This document shows, piece after piece, positions 48,165 to 57,068 of a DNA stretch of 64,000 nt. This stretch comes from JAAYYY01 sp964602995 (GTDB lineage Bacteria > Chloroflexota > Anaerolineae > Promineifilales > Promineifilaceae), in NCBI GenBank assembly GCA_964602995.1, contig CAZRTM010000004.1:1-64000 (forward strand). Direction: 5' to 3'. The notes under the pieces are model-generated. The model saw only the letters and a list, made by a program, of their open reading frames with translations, had not been told where the DNA came from and did no database searches. Made by a program: the position numbers and the translations under genes. Within the stretch, counting starts at the first letter, position 1. The number at the start of each line of letters is the position of its first letter.

Positions 48165-48851
48165 ATGTTTGAACTAAATGGAACATATGCCAATCGGAAA
48201 GGGAAATACACAGTCATCGCGGTTGATCCTCCCCGGATGACGGTTCGCTACGAGGACGGGACGACAGCGGAGTTGAATATGGCCATTCAGGCTCGCATCT
48301 GGGAGAACATCCTGAGCGAGGAAGAAGCACGGGCGGCCAACCGTATGGCGCGACAGCAACGGGCAGGCCGGGACACCAACTTCTTTATCAAGTCCCTGAG
48401 CATGGTCGCCGAGGAGGATCTGACCATCCCCGGCTGGCGCGAGCGCGTAATCGTCGTTGGCCCCTCTGGACCCGCCATGAAAGCGGGCGACCGCGTCCTG
48501 TTCTACGCAGTTGAGGATCAGGTATTCTTTGCCGTAGCCACCATCACCGGCCCACCCACAGATACTGTGCCCAAAGGGTTCTTCTACCCTGAGGGAGAGG
48601 CCGAGAAGTTACAGTTCTATCCGATTGATCTCGACGAACATACCTACAACCTCGATACTGCGGTTGACCTCGATTCGGTTGAGTTCGAATCGGTCTCTAA
48701 CTATAGGAAAAGCCTGCAGAAAGCAGATACATTCCTGCAGATTGACGAAGATGATTTTGAGCTTGTGGCCGAACTACTCACTGAAGTGACTGAAGAGGAA
48801 GAAGAGGAGTTCGAAGACGAAGAAGAGGAGGAAGAGGATTACGAGGAATAA
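48165..48851 (+). CDS. EVE/PUA-like domain protein with poly-Glu tail
   Basis: 228 aa. Residues 1-45 form a small beta-barrel-like start (YTVIAVDPPRMTVRYEDGT), followed by a segment typical of EVE domains (NFFIKSL...WRERVIVVGPSG, then MKAGDRVLFYAVEDQVFFAVATITG). EVE domains bind modified nucleobases in DNA or RNA; here that role is an inference. The final 30 residues are nearly all Glu and Asp. GCAGGAAAGTGAA precedes the ATG. One base separates its stop from the metG start, so the two are probably co-translated. Confidence 0.65.
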   Translation: MFELNGTYANRKGKYTVIAVDPPRMTVRYEDGTTAELNMAIQARIWENILSEEEARAANRMARQQRAGRDTNFFIKSLSMVAEEDLTIPGWRERVIVVGPSGPAMKAGDRVLFYAVEDQVFFAVATITGPPTDTVPKGFFYPEGEAEKLQFYPIDLDEHTYNLDTAVDLDSVEFESVSNYRKSLQKADTFLQIDEDDFELVAELLTEVTEEEEEEFEDEEEEEEDYEE

Positions 48852-48852
48852 C

Positions 48853-50637
48853 GTGAAAAATGCCGAAAATATCCTGGTGTGCGTGGCCTGGCCCTACGCC
48901 AACGCTGACATTCACCAGGGAAACGTAACCGGATCCTATCTCCCGGCCGATATTTACGCTCGCTACCATCGCCTGCGGGGCAACAACGTCCTGATGGTCT
49001 CAGGCTCGGACAGTCACGGCACCCCGGTGACGGTGAAAGCTGAGGAGGAAGGTAAGTCAGCAGAAGAAGTTTTCCGCTACTACCACAGCCGCTTCCTGGA
49101 GCTGTTCCAGAAACTGGGCCTCAGCTACGACCTGTTCACCCACACCGATACCGAGAATCACTGCCAGGTTTCGCAAGACATTTTTCTAGCCTTGCTCGAG
49201 AACGGCTACCTCTATCGCCAGGTGACGGAGCAGATGTATTCGCCAGCGTCCGACCGCTTTCTGCCGGACCGCTACGTCGAGGGCACCTGCCCCAACTGCG
49301 GCTACACCAGCGCCCGCGGCGATCAATGCGACAACTGCAACACCCTCTTTGCCAGTGCAGCGGAGCTAATCAACCCGCGCAGTAAGCTGGACGATAGCGC
49401 CCTGGAGCTGCGCGAGACGGAGCATTTCTTCATCGATCTGCCCAAGATTGCCGAGAATGGCCTTGCTGACTGGATTTCGCAAGACAAGGAACATTGGCGC
49501 CCACAGGTTATCAATTTTGCCCGTAACCTGATCCTGGAAGAAGGGCTGCAAGGGCGAGCAGTCACCCGCGACATGGACTGGGGAATCCCGGTCCCCGTCG
49601 AGGGCTTCGAACACAAGGTGCTCTATGTCTGGTTCGAGGCAGTCATTGGCTATCTTTCAGCGACCATCGAGTGGGCCAAGAACCAGGGCCAGCCGGAAGT
49701 GTGGAAATCGTGGTGGTACGACGAGGACGCACGCACCGTTTACTTCATCGGCAAAGACAACATTCCCTTCCACGCCGTCATCTGGCCCGCGCAGCTCATC
49801 GGGGTGCAGCGCCTCTATGAAGAGGATGAATCGAAACGGCTGAACCTGCCCTACGACGTCCCGGCTAACGAGTTTATGAATATGGAAGGAGAGAAGATCA
49901 GTGGCAGCCGAAGCTGGGGGGTGTGGATGCTCGACGCCCTCGAACGCCATGATCCCGACCCGCTGCGCTACTATCTGACCGCCACCATGCCCGAGACGCG
50001 GGACAGCGACTGGAGCTGGGAAGGCTACATCGCGCGCAATAACAACGAGCTGGTCGCCAACTGGGGCAACCTGGTGCACCGTGTGCTGAACATGACCCGG
50101 CGCTATTTTGACGGCGCTGTCCCCGAGCCCGGAGACCTCCGTGATGCAGATAAAGCATTGCTGGAGACAATCGACGAAGGCTTTACGACCGTGGGCAACT
50201 ATTTTGACGCCTGCAAGTTCCGCGCCGCCGCCTCAGAAGCGATGGCTCTGGCGACGCGTGTGAACCAGTATCTGGAAGAGATGAGCCCCTGGAAAACGGC
50301 CAAAACGGACAGGGAAGCGACGGCGCAAACCCTTTACACAGCAATACAGGCCATCAATGGGCTTAAAATCGTCTTTGCTCCCATTTTGCCTTTCACCAGC
50401 CAGCAGCTGCACGAGCTTCTGGGCGAAGAAACGCAGCTCTTCGGGGAACAAAAGATTGTCACGTATGCAGAATCGGAGCAGGAACATATCGCATTGACCT
50501 ATGACGCGCAGCAAGCGGTGGGCCAGTGGAAGCGGGAAGAAATCCCTGCTGGCCGCCAACTGGAGCAACCCACGCCGCTCTTCCAAAAACTGGAAGAAAG
50601 CGTTGCAGAGGAAGAATTGAGCAACCTGGGTCGCTAG
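48853..50637 (+). CDS. metG: Methionyl-tRNA synthetase
   Basis: 594 aa class I aminoacyl-tRNA synthetase, starting with GTG. The HIGH motif is IHQGN at 20-24 (His21, Gly23, with Asn replacing the second His); the KMSKS motif appears as EKISGSRSWG. Knuckle cysteines CPNC and CDNC (one zinc site) lie near 142-160. WFEAVIGYLSATIEWAK and the catalytic GKDNIPFH confirm MetRS. No C-terminal dimerisation domain is attached. The form resembles the archaeal/eukaryotic-like MetRS used by many bacteria. The following O-methyltransferase begins 10 bases later. Confidence 0.95.
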   Translation: MKNAENILVCVAWPYANADIHQGNVTGSYLPADIYARYHRLRGNNVLMVSGSDSHGTPVTVKAEEEGKSAEEVFRYYHSRFLELFQKLGLSYDLFTHTDTENHCQVSQDIFLALLENGYLYRQVTEQMYSPASDRFLPDRYVEGTCPNCGYTSARGDQCDNCNTLFASAAELINPRSKLDDSALELRETEHFFIDLPKIAENGLADWISQDKEHWRPQVINFARNLILEEGLQGRAVTRDMDWGIPVPVEGFEHKVLYVWFEAVIGYLSATIEWAKNQGQPEVWKSWWYDEDARTVYFIGKDNIPFHAVIWPAQLIGVQRLYEEDESKRLNLPYDVPANEFMNMEGEKISGSRSWGVWMLDALERHDPDPLRYYLTATMPETRDSDWSWEGYIARNNNELVANWGNLVHRVLNMTRRYFDGAVPEPGDLRDADKALLETIDEGFTTVGNYFDACKFRAAASEAMALATRVNQYLEEMSPWKTAKTDREATAQTLYTAIQAINGLKIVFAPILPFTSQQLHELLGEETQLFGEQKIVTYAESEQEHIALTYDAQQAVGQWKREEIPAGRQLEQPTPLFQKLEESVAEEELSNLGR

Positions 50638-50647
50638 GAGGGATGCA

Positions 50648-51283
50648 ATGACCTACAACAACGAACAACTGAGCGCCTACCTGGAGGGACTGGTTCCCGA
50701 GCGGCCGGCCGAGATGCAAAAGATGGAAACATATGCCGCCGAGCATCGCTTCCCCATCATCGGCCCTGCCGCCGGCTACTACTGCTACATGACAGCCCGC
50801 ATCACCAACGCGCAACGCATCTTTGAGATGGGTTCTGGCTACGGCTACTCTACCGCCTGGTTCGCCCGCGCTGTGCAGGAGAACGGTGGTGGTGAAGTGC
50901 ACCACGTCGTCTGGGATGAAGAACTCTCCCAACGCGCCCGCGGCCATCTGGCGGCGCTGGGTTTCGACGGTCTGATTAAATACCAGGTCAGCGAAGCGAT
51001 CCAGGCCCTGCGCGAGACGGAAGGCCCCTTCGACATCATATTCAATGACATCAACAAAGACGGTTATCCTGAATCGCTGGCCGTAATCGAAGAAAAGCTG
51101 CGACCTGGCGGTGTCTTAATTATTGACAACATGATCTGGAGCGGGCGCGTCTTCGATGAGAGCAACAATGAGGAGTCAACCGAAGCCATTCGCGAGACCA
51201 CAGAGCGGCTCACCAGCAGCGACCAGTGGATTTCCTCCCTCATACCGATCCGCGACGGTCTGATCGTCGCCTATAAGAAATAA
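50648..51283 (+). CDS. Class I SAM-dependent O-methyltransferase (CCoAOMT family)
   Basis: 211 aa. Motif I RIFEMGSGYGYSTAWFA near 56-72 binds SAM; FDIIFNDINKDGYPE near 133-147 holds the metal-binding Asp/Asn pair, and LIIDNMIWSGRV near 157-168 completes the family pattern. Catechol-type or small-molecule hydroxyls are typical substrates. AGGAGGGATGCA lies before the ATG. It is in the same direction and close to metG, but I see no shared pathway. Confidence 0.9.
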   Translation: MTYNNEQLSAYLEGLVPERPAEMQKMETYAAEHRFPIIGPAAGYYCYMTARITNAQRIFEMGSGYGYSTAWFARAVQENGGGEVHHVVWDEELSQRARGHLAALGFDGLIKYQVSEAIQALRETEGPFDIIFNDINKDGYPESLAVIEEKLRPGGVLIIDNMIWSGRVFDESNNEESTEAIRETTERLTSSDQWISSLIPIRDGLIVAYKK

Positions 51284-51300
51284 TCAGGCTCATTAGAGCC

Positions 51301-52644
51301 ATGCGCCACTTACTACCACTCCTGCTTCTGCTCGCCGCCTATCTGGCGGCGGGCTTCCTTTTTGCCACCCGCACCCCGGCGTGGCAGGCTCCCGACGAGC
51401 CGGCTCACTACAATTACATTCGCCAGCTCAGCGAAGGGCACTTTCCGGTTATTGAGCCGCAGGATTACGACGAAGCGTACCGCAGCGAAGCGGTCTCGGC
51501 GCGTTTTGCCCCACCCTATTCCATTGACCCGCTGACCTACGAAGATTGGCAGCCTCCCCTATACTATCTGCTGCAAACACCGCTGTTTATGCTGACCAAC
51601 GGCGAGCTTGTGCCCTTGCGGCTGATGAATCTGCTCATTGGCGCAGTCACTGTGGCCCTTGCTTATGGCATCGGGCGGCTGTTGTGGCCTGGGCGCAGCT
51701 GGCTGGCGCTTCTTGTCGCCGCCTTTGTCGCCTTGCTACCCCAACACCTGGCTCTGCTCGCTTCCGTGAACAACGACAGTCTGGCGGAGCTGATCATCGC
51801 TGCCATTCTGTGGCTGATCATCCGGCAAACGCAGGGAGAAGCAGAGGCCAGCGCAGGCCGAATCTGGCTCTATAGCGGCGTCCTGTTGGGGTTGGGGTTT
51901 CTGACCAAAGCCACCGTCTACATCATGGCTCCTGTCCTGACCCTGGCCCTGCTCTGGCACTACCAGAGCCGGCAGTGGACAATCCCTCTCCTTGTCCGCA
52001 ACGGACTTTTCGTTTTTGAGCCTGCGTTTATGTTGGGGTTGGCCTGGTGGGTGCGCAATCTGCTCGTCTATCCCGGCTTCGACCCGCTGGCTACTCGCGC
52101 TCATGATAACATCGTCGTGGGCCAGGTGCGGACTGCCGAATGGCTGGCCACCTACGGCGTGGCAGGCACCACCCAACGCTTCCTGCAGACGACGTTTCAG
52201 AGCTTTTGGGGGCAGTTTGGCTGGATGGGCGTGGTCATGGACCGCCGCATCTACCTGCTGCTGCTCCTCTTCTCACTGGCGGTGCTGGCAGGCTTCCTCT
52301 GGGCGCTGGCCAGCTGGTGGCGCAGAGCCGGTGACGCAAACTCTGTCAGCCGTGGCAGCGCCCTCATTCTGGCCGCGACTTTTATCTTCAGCCTGCTCGT
52401 CTACCTCGGCTACAACGTCACTTTCGTGCAACATCAGGGCCGCTATCTGTTCCCGGCTCTCATTCCCATCGCCGTCGCCGTGGCCATAGGGCTTAAGAGC
52501 TGGCTGCGGCCCCTGGAGACGCGAATTCCGCCAATAAGGATTCGCGCCGGCCCGCTCTTCGCCGCCCTCTTTACCCTGGGCCTGCTGGCGCTCGACCTCT
52601 TTGCCCTGTATAACTTCATCATACCCCAACTGACCACCCCTTGA
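51301..52644 (+). CDS. GT-C family membrane glycosyltransferase-like protein (DUF2142-like)
   Basis: 447 aa with about eleven hydrophobic helices. The first extracytoplasmic loop has the acidic motif APDEPAHYNYIRQLSEG near 30-46, the feature of DUF2142 and dolichol-phosphate-sugar-using GT-C enzymes. Likely a polyprenyl-phosphate-dependent sugar transferase acting outside the membrane, on surface glycans or glycoproteins; the acceptor is unknown. Starts 17 bases after the methyltransferase. GT2 enzymes that could feed it are on the other strand at 52923-54664. Confidence 0.8.
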   Translation: MRHLLPLLLLLAAYLAAGFLFATRTPAWQAPDEPAHYNYIRQLSEGHFPVIEPQDYDEAYRSEAVSARFAPPYSIDPLTYEDWQPPLYYLLQTPLFMLTNGELVPLRLMNLLIGAVTVALAYGIGRLLWPGRSWLALLVAAFVALLPQHLALLASVNNDSLAELIIAAILWLIIRQTQGEAEASAGRIWLYSGVLLGLGFLTKATVYIMAPVLTLALLWHYQSRQWTIPLLVRNGLFVFEPAFMLGLAWWVRNLLVYPGFDPLATRAHDNIVVGQVRTAEWLATYGVAGTTQRFLQTTFQSFWGQFGWMGVVMDRRIYLLLLLFSLAVLAGFLWALASWWRRAGDANSVSRGSALILAATFIFSLLVYLGYNVTFVQHQGRYLFPALIPIAVAVAIGLKSWLRPLETRIPPIRIRAGPLFAALFTLGLLALDLFALYNFIIPQLTTP

Positions 52645-52661
52645 GCCAGAAGGAGCCTCTT

Positions 52662-52913
52662 ATGAGAGCTGTCGGCGTTGATTGCATCTTCAGTCCCAAC
52701 GGTACCGTGCGCGTGCGCCGCATCAGAACCAACGGCCGCTGGCAAAGCGTGGAACAGGGCCGGCAATGGCAGGATGAAGAAGGCCGCCACGTCCTGATTA
52801 TGCTCAACGGAACCTTCGTGCGCGAGATTATACTGAATGCCTCTGATTTGCGTTGGGTGATGAAGGAAGCAACGAGGTCTGTGTCTGGTACAGACCCAGG
52901 CGTCATCGCCTGA
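52662..52913 (+). CDS. Small uncharacterised protein, 83 aa
   Basis: The ATG at 52662 is preceded by AAGGAG with good spacing, which makes translation likely; the frame also extends 21 bases upstream without a site. The sequence is beta-strand-rich and basic in the first half (VRRIRTNGRWQSVEQGRQW) and then HVLIMLNGTFVREIILNA. I know no family. It resembles short DNA- or RNA-binding or toxin-regulator-like proteins only in general character. It is the last plus-strand gene before the glycosyltransferases on the other strand (9 bases between stops). Confidence 0.65.
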   Translation: MRAVGVDCIFSPNGTVRVRRIRTNGRWQSVEQGRQWQDEEGRHVLIMLNGTFVREIILNASDLRWVMKEATRSVSGTDPGVIA

Positions 52914-52922
52914 GAAGAGGGC

Positions 52923-53699
52923 CTATTCTGAACTCAGCCGTGCCAGCTCCCGGTACTTGAGCCACTCATAATAAGCCATGTACAGCGACAGGCGCAACCC
53001 GTGTAGCCCATCCCGATACCCCTTCAGCGTTACGAAGCGCCACCAGAAATGGCGCAATGGTTGGGTGAACGGCGTGTAAATACGGGGCCTGATTCCTCTT
53101 TCTTTTAAGATGCGCGCATCATAGCCGGTATAACGGCGCTGCTTGTCGTGAAAATGGGTCTCGTCACGATAGTTATAGTGCAGCAGAACGTTCTCCAGAT
53201 AGCCAATCTCCCCATCGACCACCGCCACTTCGTGTACCGGGCGCTCATAGCGTACCTTGCCGTGCCGGAACAGGCGCAGTTGGTAATCAGGATACCACCC
53301 CGCCCCTAGCGTCAGCCGCCCAAAGATGTAGTTATGGCGCGGCACATACCAGCCCGCTTCCTGGCGCGTCTCGATGACGTGACGTATTTCCCGGCCCAGT
53401 TCCGGCGTCCCCCGCTCATCAGCATCGACGAAGAAAACCCAATCGCTCTCAACGCAATCCAGGGCTGCATTGCGCTGTTGGGCATAATTTTCAAAGGGAG
53501 ATTGCAGCACCTCTGCCCCCGCTTCAGCGGCCAGCTCTGGCGTCCCATCATCACTATACGAATCAAAGATCAGTACGTGATCGACCCATGCAAGAGAGGC
53601 AATCGTCTGCGTAATGTGCTGGGCCTCGTTGCGCGTCAGAATCACAGCCGTCAGTTCTGGGCGCTCCCCCTCCCCGCGTTGTGTTGTCGTCCCTGGCAC
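52923..53699 (-). CDS. Family 2 glycosyltransferase (WaaE/KdtX-like)
   Basis: 258 aa from a GTG at 53699 with AAGGAG upstream; the longer frame to 53768 overlaps the preceding gene and is less likely. GT-A features: LTAVILTRNEAQHI at the start, FVDADERGTPE (DxD motif DAD), then DYQLRLFRHGKVRYE. This group adds sugars to lipid-linked cores using UDP-glucose or similar. It follows the other GT2 gene by 17 bases, so the two form one operon. No transmembrane helix is obvious, so it is peripheral. Confidence 0.9.
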   Translation of the reverse strand: MPGTTTQRGEGERPELTAVILTRNEAQHITQTIASLAWVDHVLIFDSYSDDGTPELAAEAGAEVLQSPFENYAQQRNAALDCVESDWVFFVDADERGTPELGREIRHVIETRQEAGWYVPRHNYIFGRLTLGAGWYPDYQLRLFRHGKVRYERPVHEVAVVDGEIGYLENVLLHYNYRDETHFHDKQRRYTGYDARILKERGIRPRIYTPFTQPLRHFWWRFVTLKGYRDGLHGLRLSLYMAYYEWLKYRELARLSSE

Positions 53700-53716
53700 C
53701 GGGAACTCCTTCAAAG

Positions 53717-54664
53717 CTAGCTGGCTACGACTTCTCCCTGCGGCTGTAATTCGGCTTCCGGCATCCACAGGGAAGCGGCTTCCAGATAGGCCGCGCGCAA
53801 GGCCGGTGTAGCGGCGCGCGCTGCCTTACGCTGCAGCCCGCGCCGCGCCAGCCGCCGTGAAATGGAGAGCGTGATACGGTCGTGATGCTTCTGATAAAGC
53901 TGGGCGCGGCTGCGCCAGAGGTTGACGATGGAACGGGCAGGCACCTGCTTCGTGCTCTCGCCGCCATAGTGCACAACCTCGGCCGAGGGCACAGTGAAGA
54001 TGGACCAGCCAGCATTATGGATGCGCCAGCACCAGTCGATTTCTTCACAGTACATGTGGAACGATTCGTCGAAGCCGTTCGTCTTTTCTGCCACGTCACG
54101 GCGCACCATCATCGCTGCACCCAGCGGATGATCGATTTCAAAAGGCGCTCCATCCGGACGATACAGGCTGCGGGGATAGCGGCCGTTCAGGCGGCTGTTA
54201 TAGAGGCGGGAGGAAACAGGCCACAGGTCAAAGAAAAGCTGGGCAATGCCCGGAAAGGCGAAAGCGCTGTGCTGGAAACGCCCATCACGGTAGACGAGCC
54301 GTGCGCCGGCCATCCCCGACTCAGGGTTCTCATCCAGGAATGTAACCAGATTGTGTATGGCGCCCGGCCGGACCAGGGTGTCGGGGTTGAGCAAAAAGAG
54401 GTAGCGCGGCGATTTCTCACAGGCTGCCACAATGCCTTGATTATTAGCAGCGCCAAAGCCGGCATTGTGCTGGTTGGCAATAACGTGGGTGGCCGGGAAG
54501 AAATTTTCCAGAACAGCGAGAGTGCCGTCGGTAGAACCGTTGTCCACCACCCAGATCTCCCCTTTCAAACGCGACCGGTTTAGTTCAGCATAGACCGATG
54601 ATAAACATTCTGAGAGATAATCGCGAACGTTCCAACTAACGATAATGACGGCAAGATCTAGCAT
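53717..54664 (-). CDS. Family 2 glycosyltransferase (rhamnosyltransferase-like)
   Basis: 315 aa. The N-terminal GT-A core has LAVIIVSWNVRDYLSECL, VVDNGSTDGT and NAGFGAANNQG, and the metal-binding region LLNPDTLV. Similar to WbbL-type rhamnosyltransferases acting on lipid-linked glycans. The C-terminal helical part is Ala/Arg-rich. First gene of a two-gene minus-strand operon. A 201-base region (54665-54865) separates it from the next gene upstream and must hold its promoter; I could not pick a convincing one. That region includes an imperfect inverted repeat near 54719-54758. Confidence 0.9.
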   Translation of the reverse strand: MLDLAVIIVSWNVRDYLSECLSSVYAELNRSRLKGEIWVVDNGSTDGTLAVLENFFPATHVIANQHNAGFGAANNQGIVAACEKSPRYLFLLNPDTLVRPGAIHNLVTFLDENPESGMAGARLVYRDGRFQHSAFAFPGIAQLFFDLWPVSSRLYNSRLNGRYPRSLYRPDGAPFEIDHPLGAAMMVRRDVAEKTNGFDESFHMYCEEIDWCWRIHNAGWSIFTVPSAEVVHYGGESTKQVPARSIVNLWRSRAQLYQKHHDRITLSISRRLARRGLQRKAARAATPALRAAYLEAASLWMPEAELQPQGEVVAS

Positions 54665-54865
54665 ATGCTCTTTACTCAGTTGTCAGGCTGCTCTGGCTAT
54701 TAAACATAATTAATTCATCGTGGGTTGTTGTGATTAGCGAGGGTAGCAACCCCACACTAGATGCCTCCCAGCGCACACACCTCATCAGTATAGGGAGCTT
54801 AAACAAATGACAGTTAAGGACGGCATTAGAGGGTCCTAAACAAAACAGTTGCAACCGTGTCATCC

Positions 54866-56218
54866 TCACCCTGAGGCATCCTCTTGCGGTGGTTGGGGGA
54901 TCGGACGCTCCTCGCACTGCGGCACATTATCCTCGTCGGGCATATCAACCTGAATGGCCTTAGGATCGACGCGCGCATTGAATTGGGAGATTTCCACATC
55001 TTCGTGGATCAAGCCTCCCCACACCGGTTGCGGGTTGCGCACGCCAAAAGTATCCACCACACGGATGCCGCCGCTTACCACCGCCCGCTCACCCGGCATC
55101 AGGTAATAGTCGCCGTCAATCAGTTCCAGGTTATCGGGGCTTCCCAGTCCCCAGCGATAAGGGTAATCGCTCAAGGCATTTTCATAGCCGATACCCACAC
55201 GCCAGGCGCCCGATTCAGTAGGCCAGCCGACCGTATTGTAGTTCCAGTTCGAGTCATACACAGTGCCCGACCAGGGACCGGCGGTGCGGATTGGCGTCGA
55301 TCCGTAATTTTCCACCGTCATCGTGAAATAGAGGGTGTCACAAATCTCGACGGCGGTCGTATTCCAGGCCACCGTATCTCCGCTCACCGGCGAGGCAATC
55401 TTGGCATATGGCACGCCGCCCAGCTCAATGGTCAGCTCATCCTCTATGCGCACGCTCTGCCCTTCGCGGTCCTCAGCTACGACGACGATGGGATAGGTGC
55501 CGTCAGGCGGTGGGGCAGCGCCCTCGTCCACACCACCCGTATACTCATACGTATGCCGGCCACCCTGTCGTTCTGGCACTTCCAGCGGCCGCTCTGGAAT
55601 TGGCTGTTCTGTACCATCAGGCATGACGAGGAAGACCCGCAGCCGCTCTACTTCCTTAGCCAGATCGAAGTTGATATTGACCCGGTCATCGATGCCATCG
55701 CGGTTCGGCGTGAACCGGTTGCGGTCCATGCTGAAACCACGAATTTCGGGCAGGATGCTGTCAGCGTCGCGGATCGTAATCTGACCACTGCGCTCCTCGC
55801 GCACGCCGTTGTCGTCCACCGCTTCTACCACCCAACGGTATGTCCCATCCTGTAAGAGGCGGGCCAGCACCTCTCCTTCGAGCGTTTCGTCAGGCAGGCT
55901 ATAGCCATGTACCACGCCGCTAAAGTAGACCTCATAAGAGCCAGCACCACGGCGCTCTTCGCGGCGGAAATAGTACCGCTCACCGCCCTCATCTTCGAAG
56001 TAGATAGAGACGGCGCCGTTGCGCGCCAGCTCGTACTCAACCAATGTAATATCGTTTTCTCCATCGGCATTGGGCGTAATCTGCGTCTCGGCGAAGGAAA
56101 CGTTGCGCAACAGGGAGCCATCGCCGCGCACAACGCGCCATCCAACGGCCAGAATGACGGCAACAACGAGCAAGGAAACAACGGTTACGAGTATAAGATA
56201 AGGGCGCTTCTGAAACAT
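54866..56218 (-). CDS. Membrane-anchored protein with FlgD-type Ig-like domains
   Basis: 450 aa. An N-terminal transmembrane helix (YLILVTVVSLLVVAVILAVGW, 6-27) anchors an extracytoplasmic part. Two Ig-like domains carry the Asn-Pro-Asp-Gly motif at their starts: ITPNADGENDITLV near 46 and FTPNRDGIDDRVNI near 168, as in the FlgD/gliding-motility C-terminal type. A third beta domain (240-420) follows, with a Pro-rich end. Probably a surface or envelope structural protein; function otherwise unknown. Whether it joins the GT2 operon downstream is unclear because of the 201-base gap. Confidence 0.75.
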   Translation of the reverse strand: MFQKRPYLILVTVVSLLVVAVILAVGWRVVRGDGSLLRNVSFAETQITPNADGENDITLVEYELARNGAVSIYFEDEGGERYYFRREERRGAGSYEVYFSGVVHGYSLPDETLEGEVLARLLQDGTYRWVVEAVDDNGVREERSGQITIRDADSILPEIRGFSMDRNRFTPNRDGIDDRVNINFDLAKEVERLRVFLVMPDGTEQPIPERPLEVPERQGGRHTYEYTGGVDEGAAPPPDGTYPIVVVAEDREGQSVRIEDELTIELGGVPYAKIASPVSGDTVAWNTTAVEICDTLYFTMTVENYGSTPIRTAGPWSGTVYDSNWNYNTVGWPTESGAWRVGIGYENALSDYPYRWGLGSPDNLELIDGDYYLMPGERAVVSGGIRVVDTFGVRNPQPVWGGLIHEDVEISQFNARVDPKAIQVDMPDEDNVPQCEERPIPQPPQEDASG

Positions 56219-56380
56219 GGCCCTAAGTTTACCAAAGCGCTCGAGTGAGGGCTAACGACAGGCATCGCGACCACTCACCTATTTCCCTCTTATTAGCCAT
56301 CTACTCATCTACTTCGCCTCGTTTGTCAGCGCCCTGCTGGGGTGCTAAAATTCGCTGTCGCCATCTAATTGGATGAATCA

Positions 56381-57067
56381 ATGAAAGAATACGGTAAAGA
56401 TAGTAACTGGCCCTTCGCCCAGGGCGGAGGTTCTACCATAGGCCTTGTCTCCGCCCTGCTTATAACCTTCCTGAGCTTGTGGCGGATCCGCCCCTCGTTC
56501 GTGACACGCGCCCTCGCCGCCATCGCAACCGTCGTATGGGCCCTGATCCTCTATTTCTTTCGCGATCCTAATCGCACCGGCCCCGACGAACCGGGACTTG
56601 TCGTCAGCGCCGGGGACGGAGAAGTCGTGGCCATCGTCGCCGAGCGAGAAGAAGAGTATCTCCAACAGGAGATGGTTCGCATCAGCATCTTCCTCTCCAT
56701 CCTCGACGTGCATGTCCAACGCATTCCCACTGCCGGAACAGTGCGCCGTGTTGAACACCGGCCGGGCAAGTTCCTGCAGGCGTTTCGCCCTGAAGCTTCC
56801 ACCGAAAATGAGTATATCGCCATGATCATTGACACCGAGTATGGGCCGGTGCTGGTGAAGCAGATTGCGGGCATCATGGCCCGTCGCTGTGTCAACCATA
56901 TGCAGCCGGGGGACAGCGTCAAGACAGGGCAACGATTCGGCCTTATCAAGTTTGGCTCGCGAGTGGACCTATTTCTCCCTCCCTCTTCTGAAATTCTTGT
57001 TACAATAGGCGACAAAGTTTACGGCGGGCTGACACCGGTGGCCCGCCTGCAAAATGGAACCTCATAG
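56381..57067 (+). CDS. psd: Phosphatidylserine decarboxylase, short (archaeal-type) form
   Basis: 228 aa from the ATG at 56381; a TTG twelve bases earlier is possible. Two hydrophobic segments near 20-35 and 45-62 are followed by the PSD domain. The self-cleavage site is KFGSRVDLF near 187-195: cleavage before Ser converts it to the pyruvoyl group. His pairs in LDVHVQRIP and the RRCVNHMQPGD segment fit the family. It makes phosphatidylethanolamine. The next gene, pssA, starts at the stop or overlaps it, depending on the start. Confidence 0.92.
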   Translation: MKEYGKDSNWPFAQGGGSTIGLVSALLITFLSLWRIRPSFVTRALAAIATVVWALILYFFRDPNRTGPDEPGLVVSAGDGEVVAIVAEREEEYLQQEMVRISIFLSILDVHVQRIPTAGTVRRVEHRPGKFLQAFRPEASTENEYIAMIIDTEYGPVLVKQIAGIMARRCVNHMQPGDSVKTGQRFGLIKFGSRVDLFLPPSSEILVTIGDKVYGGLTPVARLQNGTS

Positions 57068-57068
57068 A

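Noticed and set aside
52923..53768. Longer N-terminus of the GT2 gene starting at 53768
   Set aside because: It would overlap the previous gene by 52 bases; the GTG at 53699 has an AAGGAG site and starts just before the conserved domain.
54672..54917. 81-codon minus-strand frame between the GT2 and Ig-like genes
   Set aside because: It has no Shine-Dalgarno, overlaps the 3' end of the Ig-like gene and has no coherent hydrophobic or domain pattern.
54884..55855. Plus-strand frame of 323 codons opposite the FlgD-Ig-like gene
   Set aside because: Antisense shadow of a gene with a clear transmembrane helix and repeated Ig motifs.
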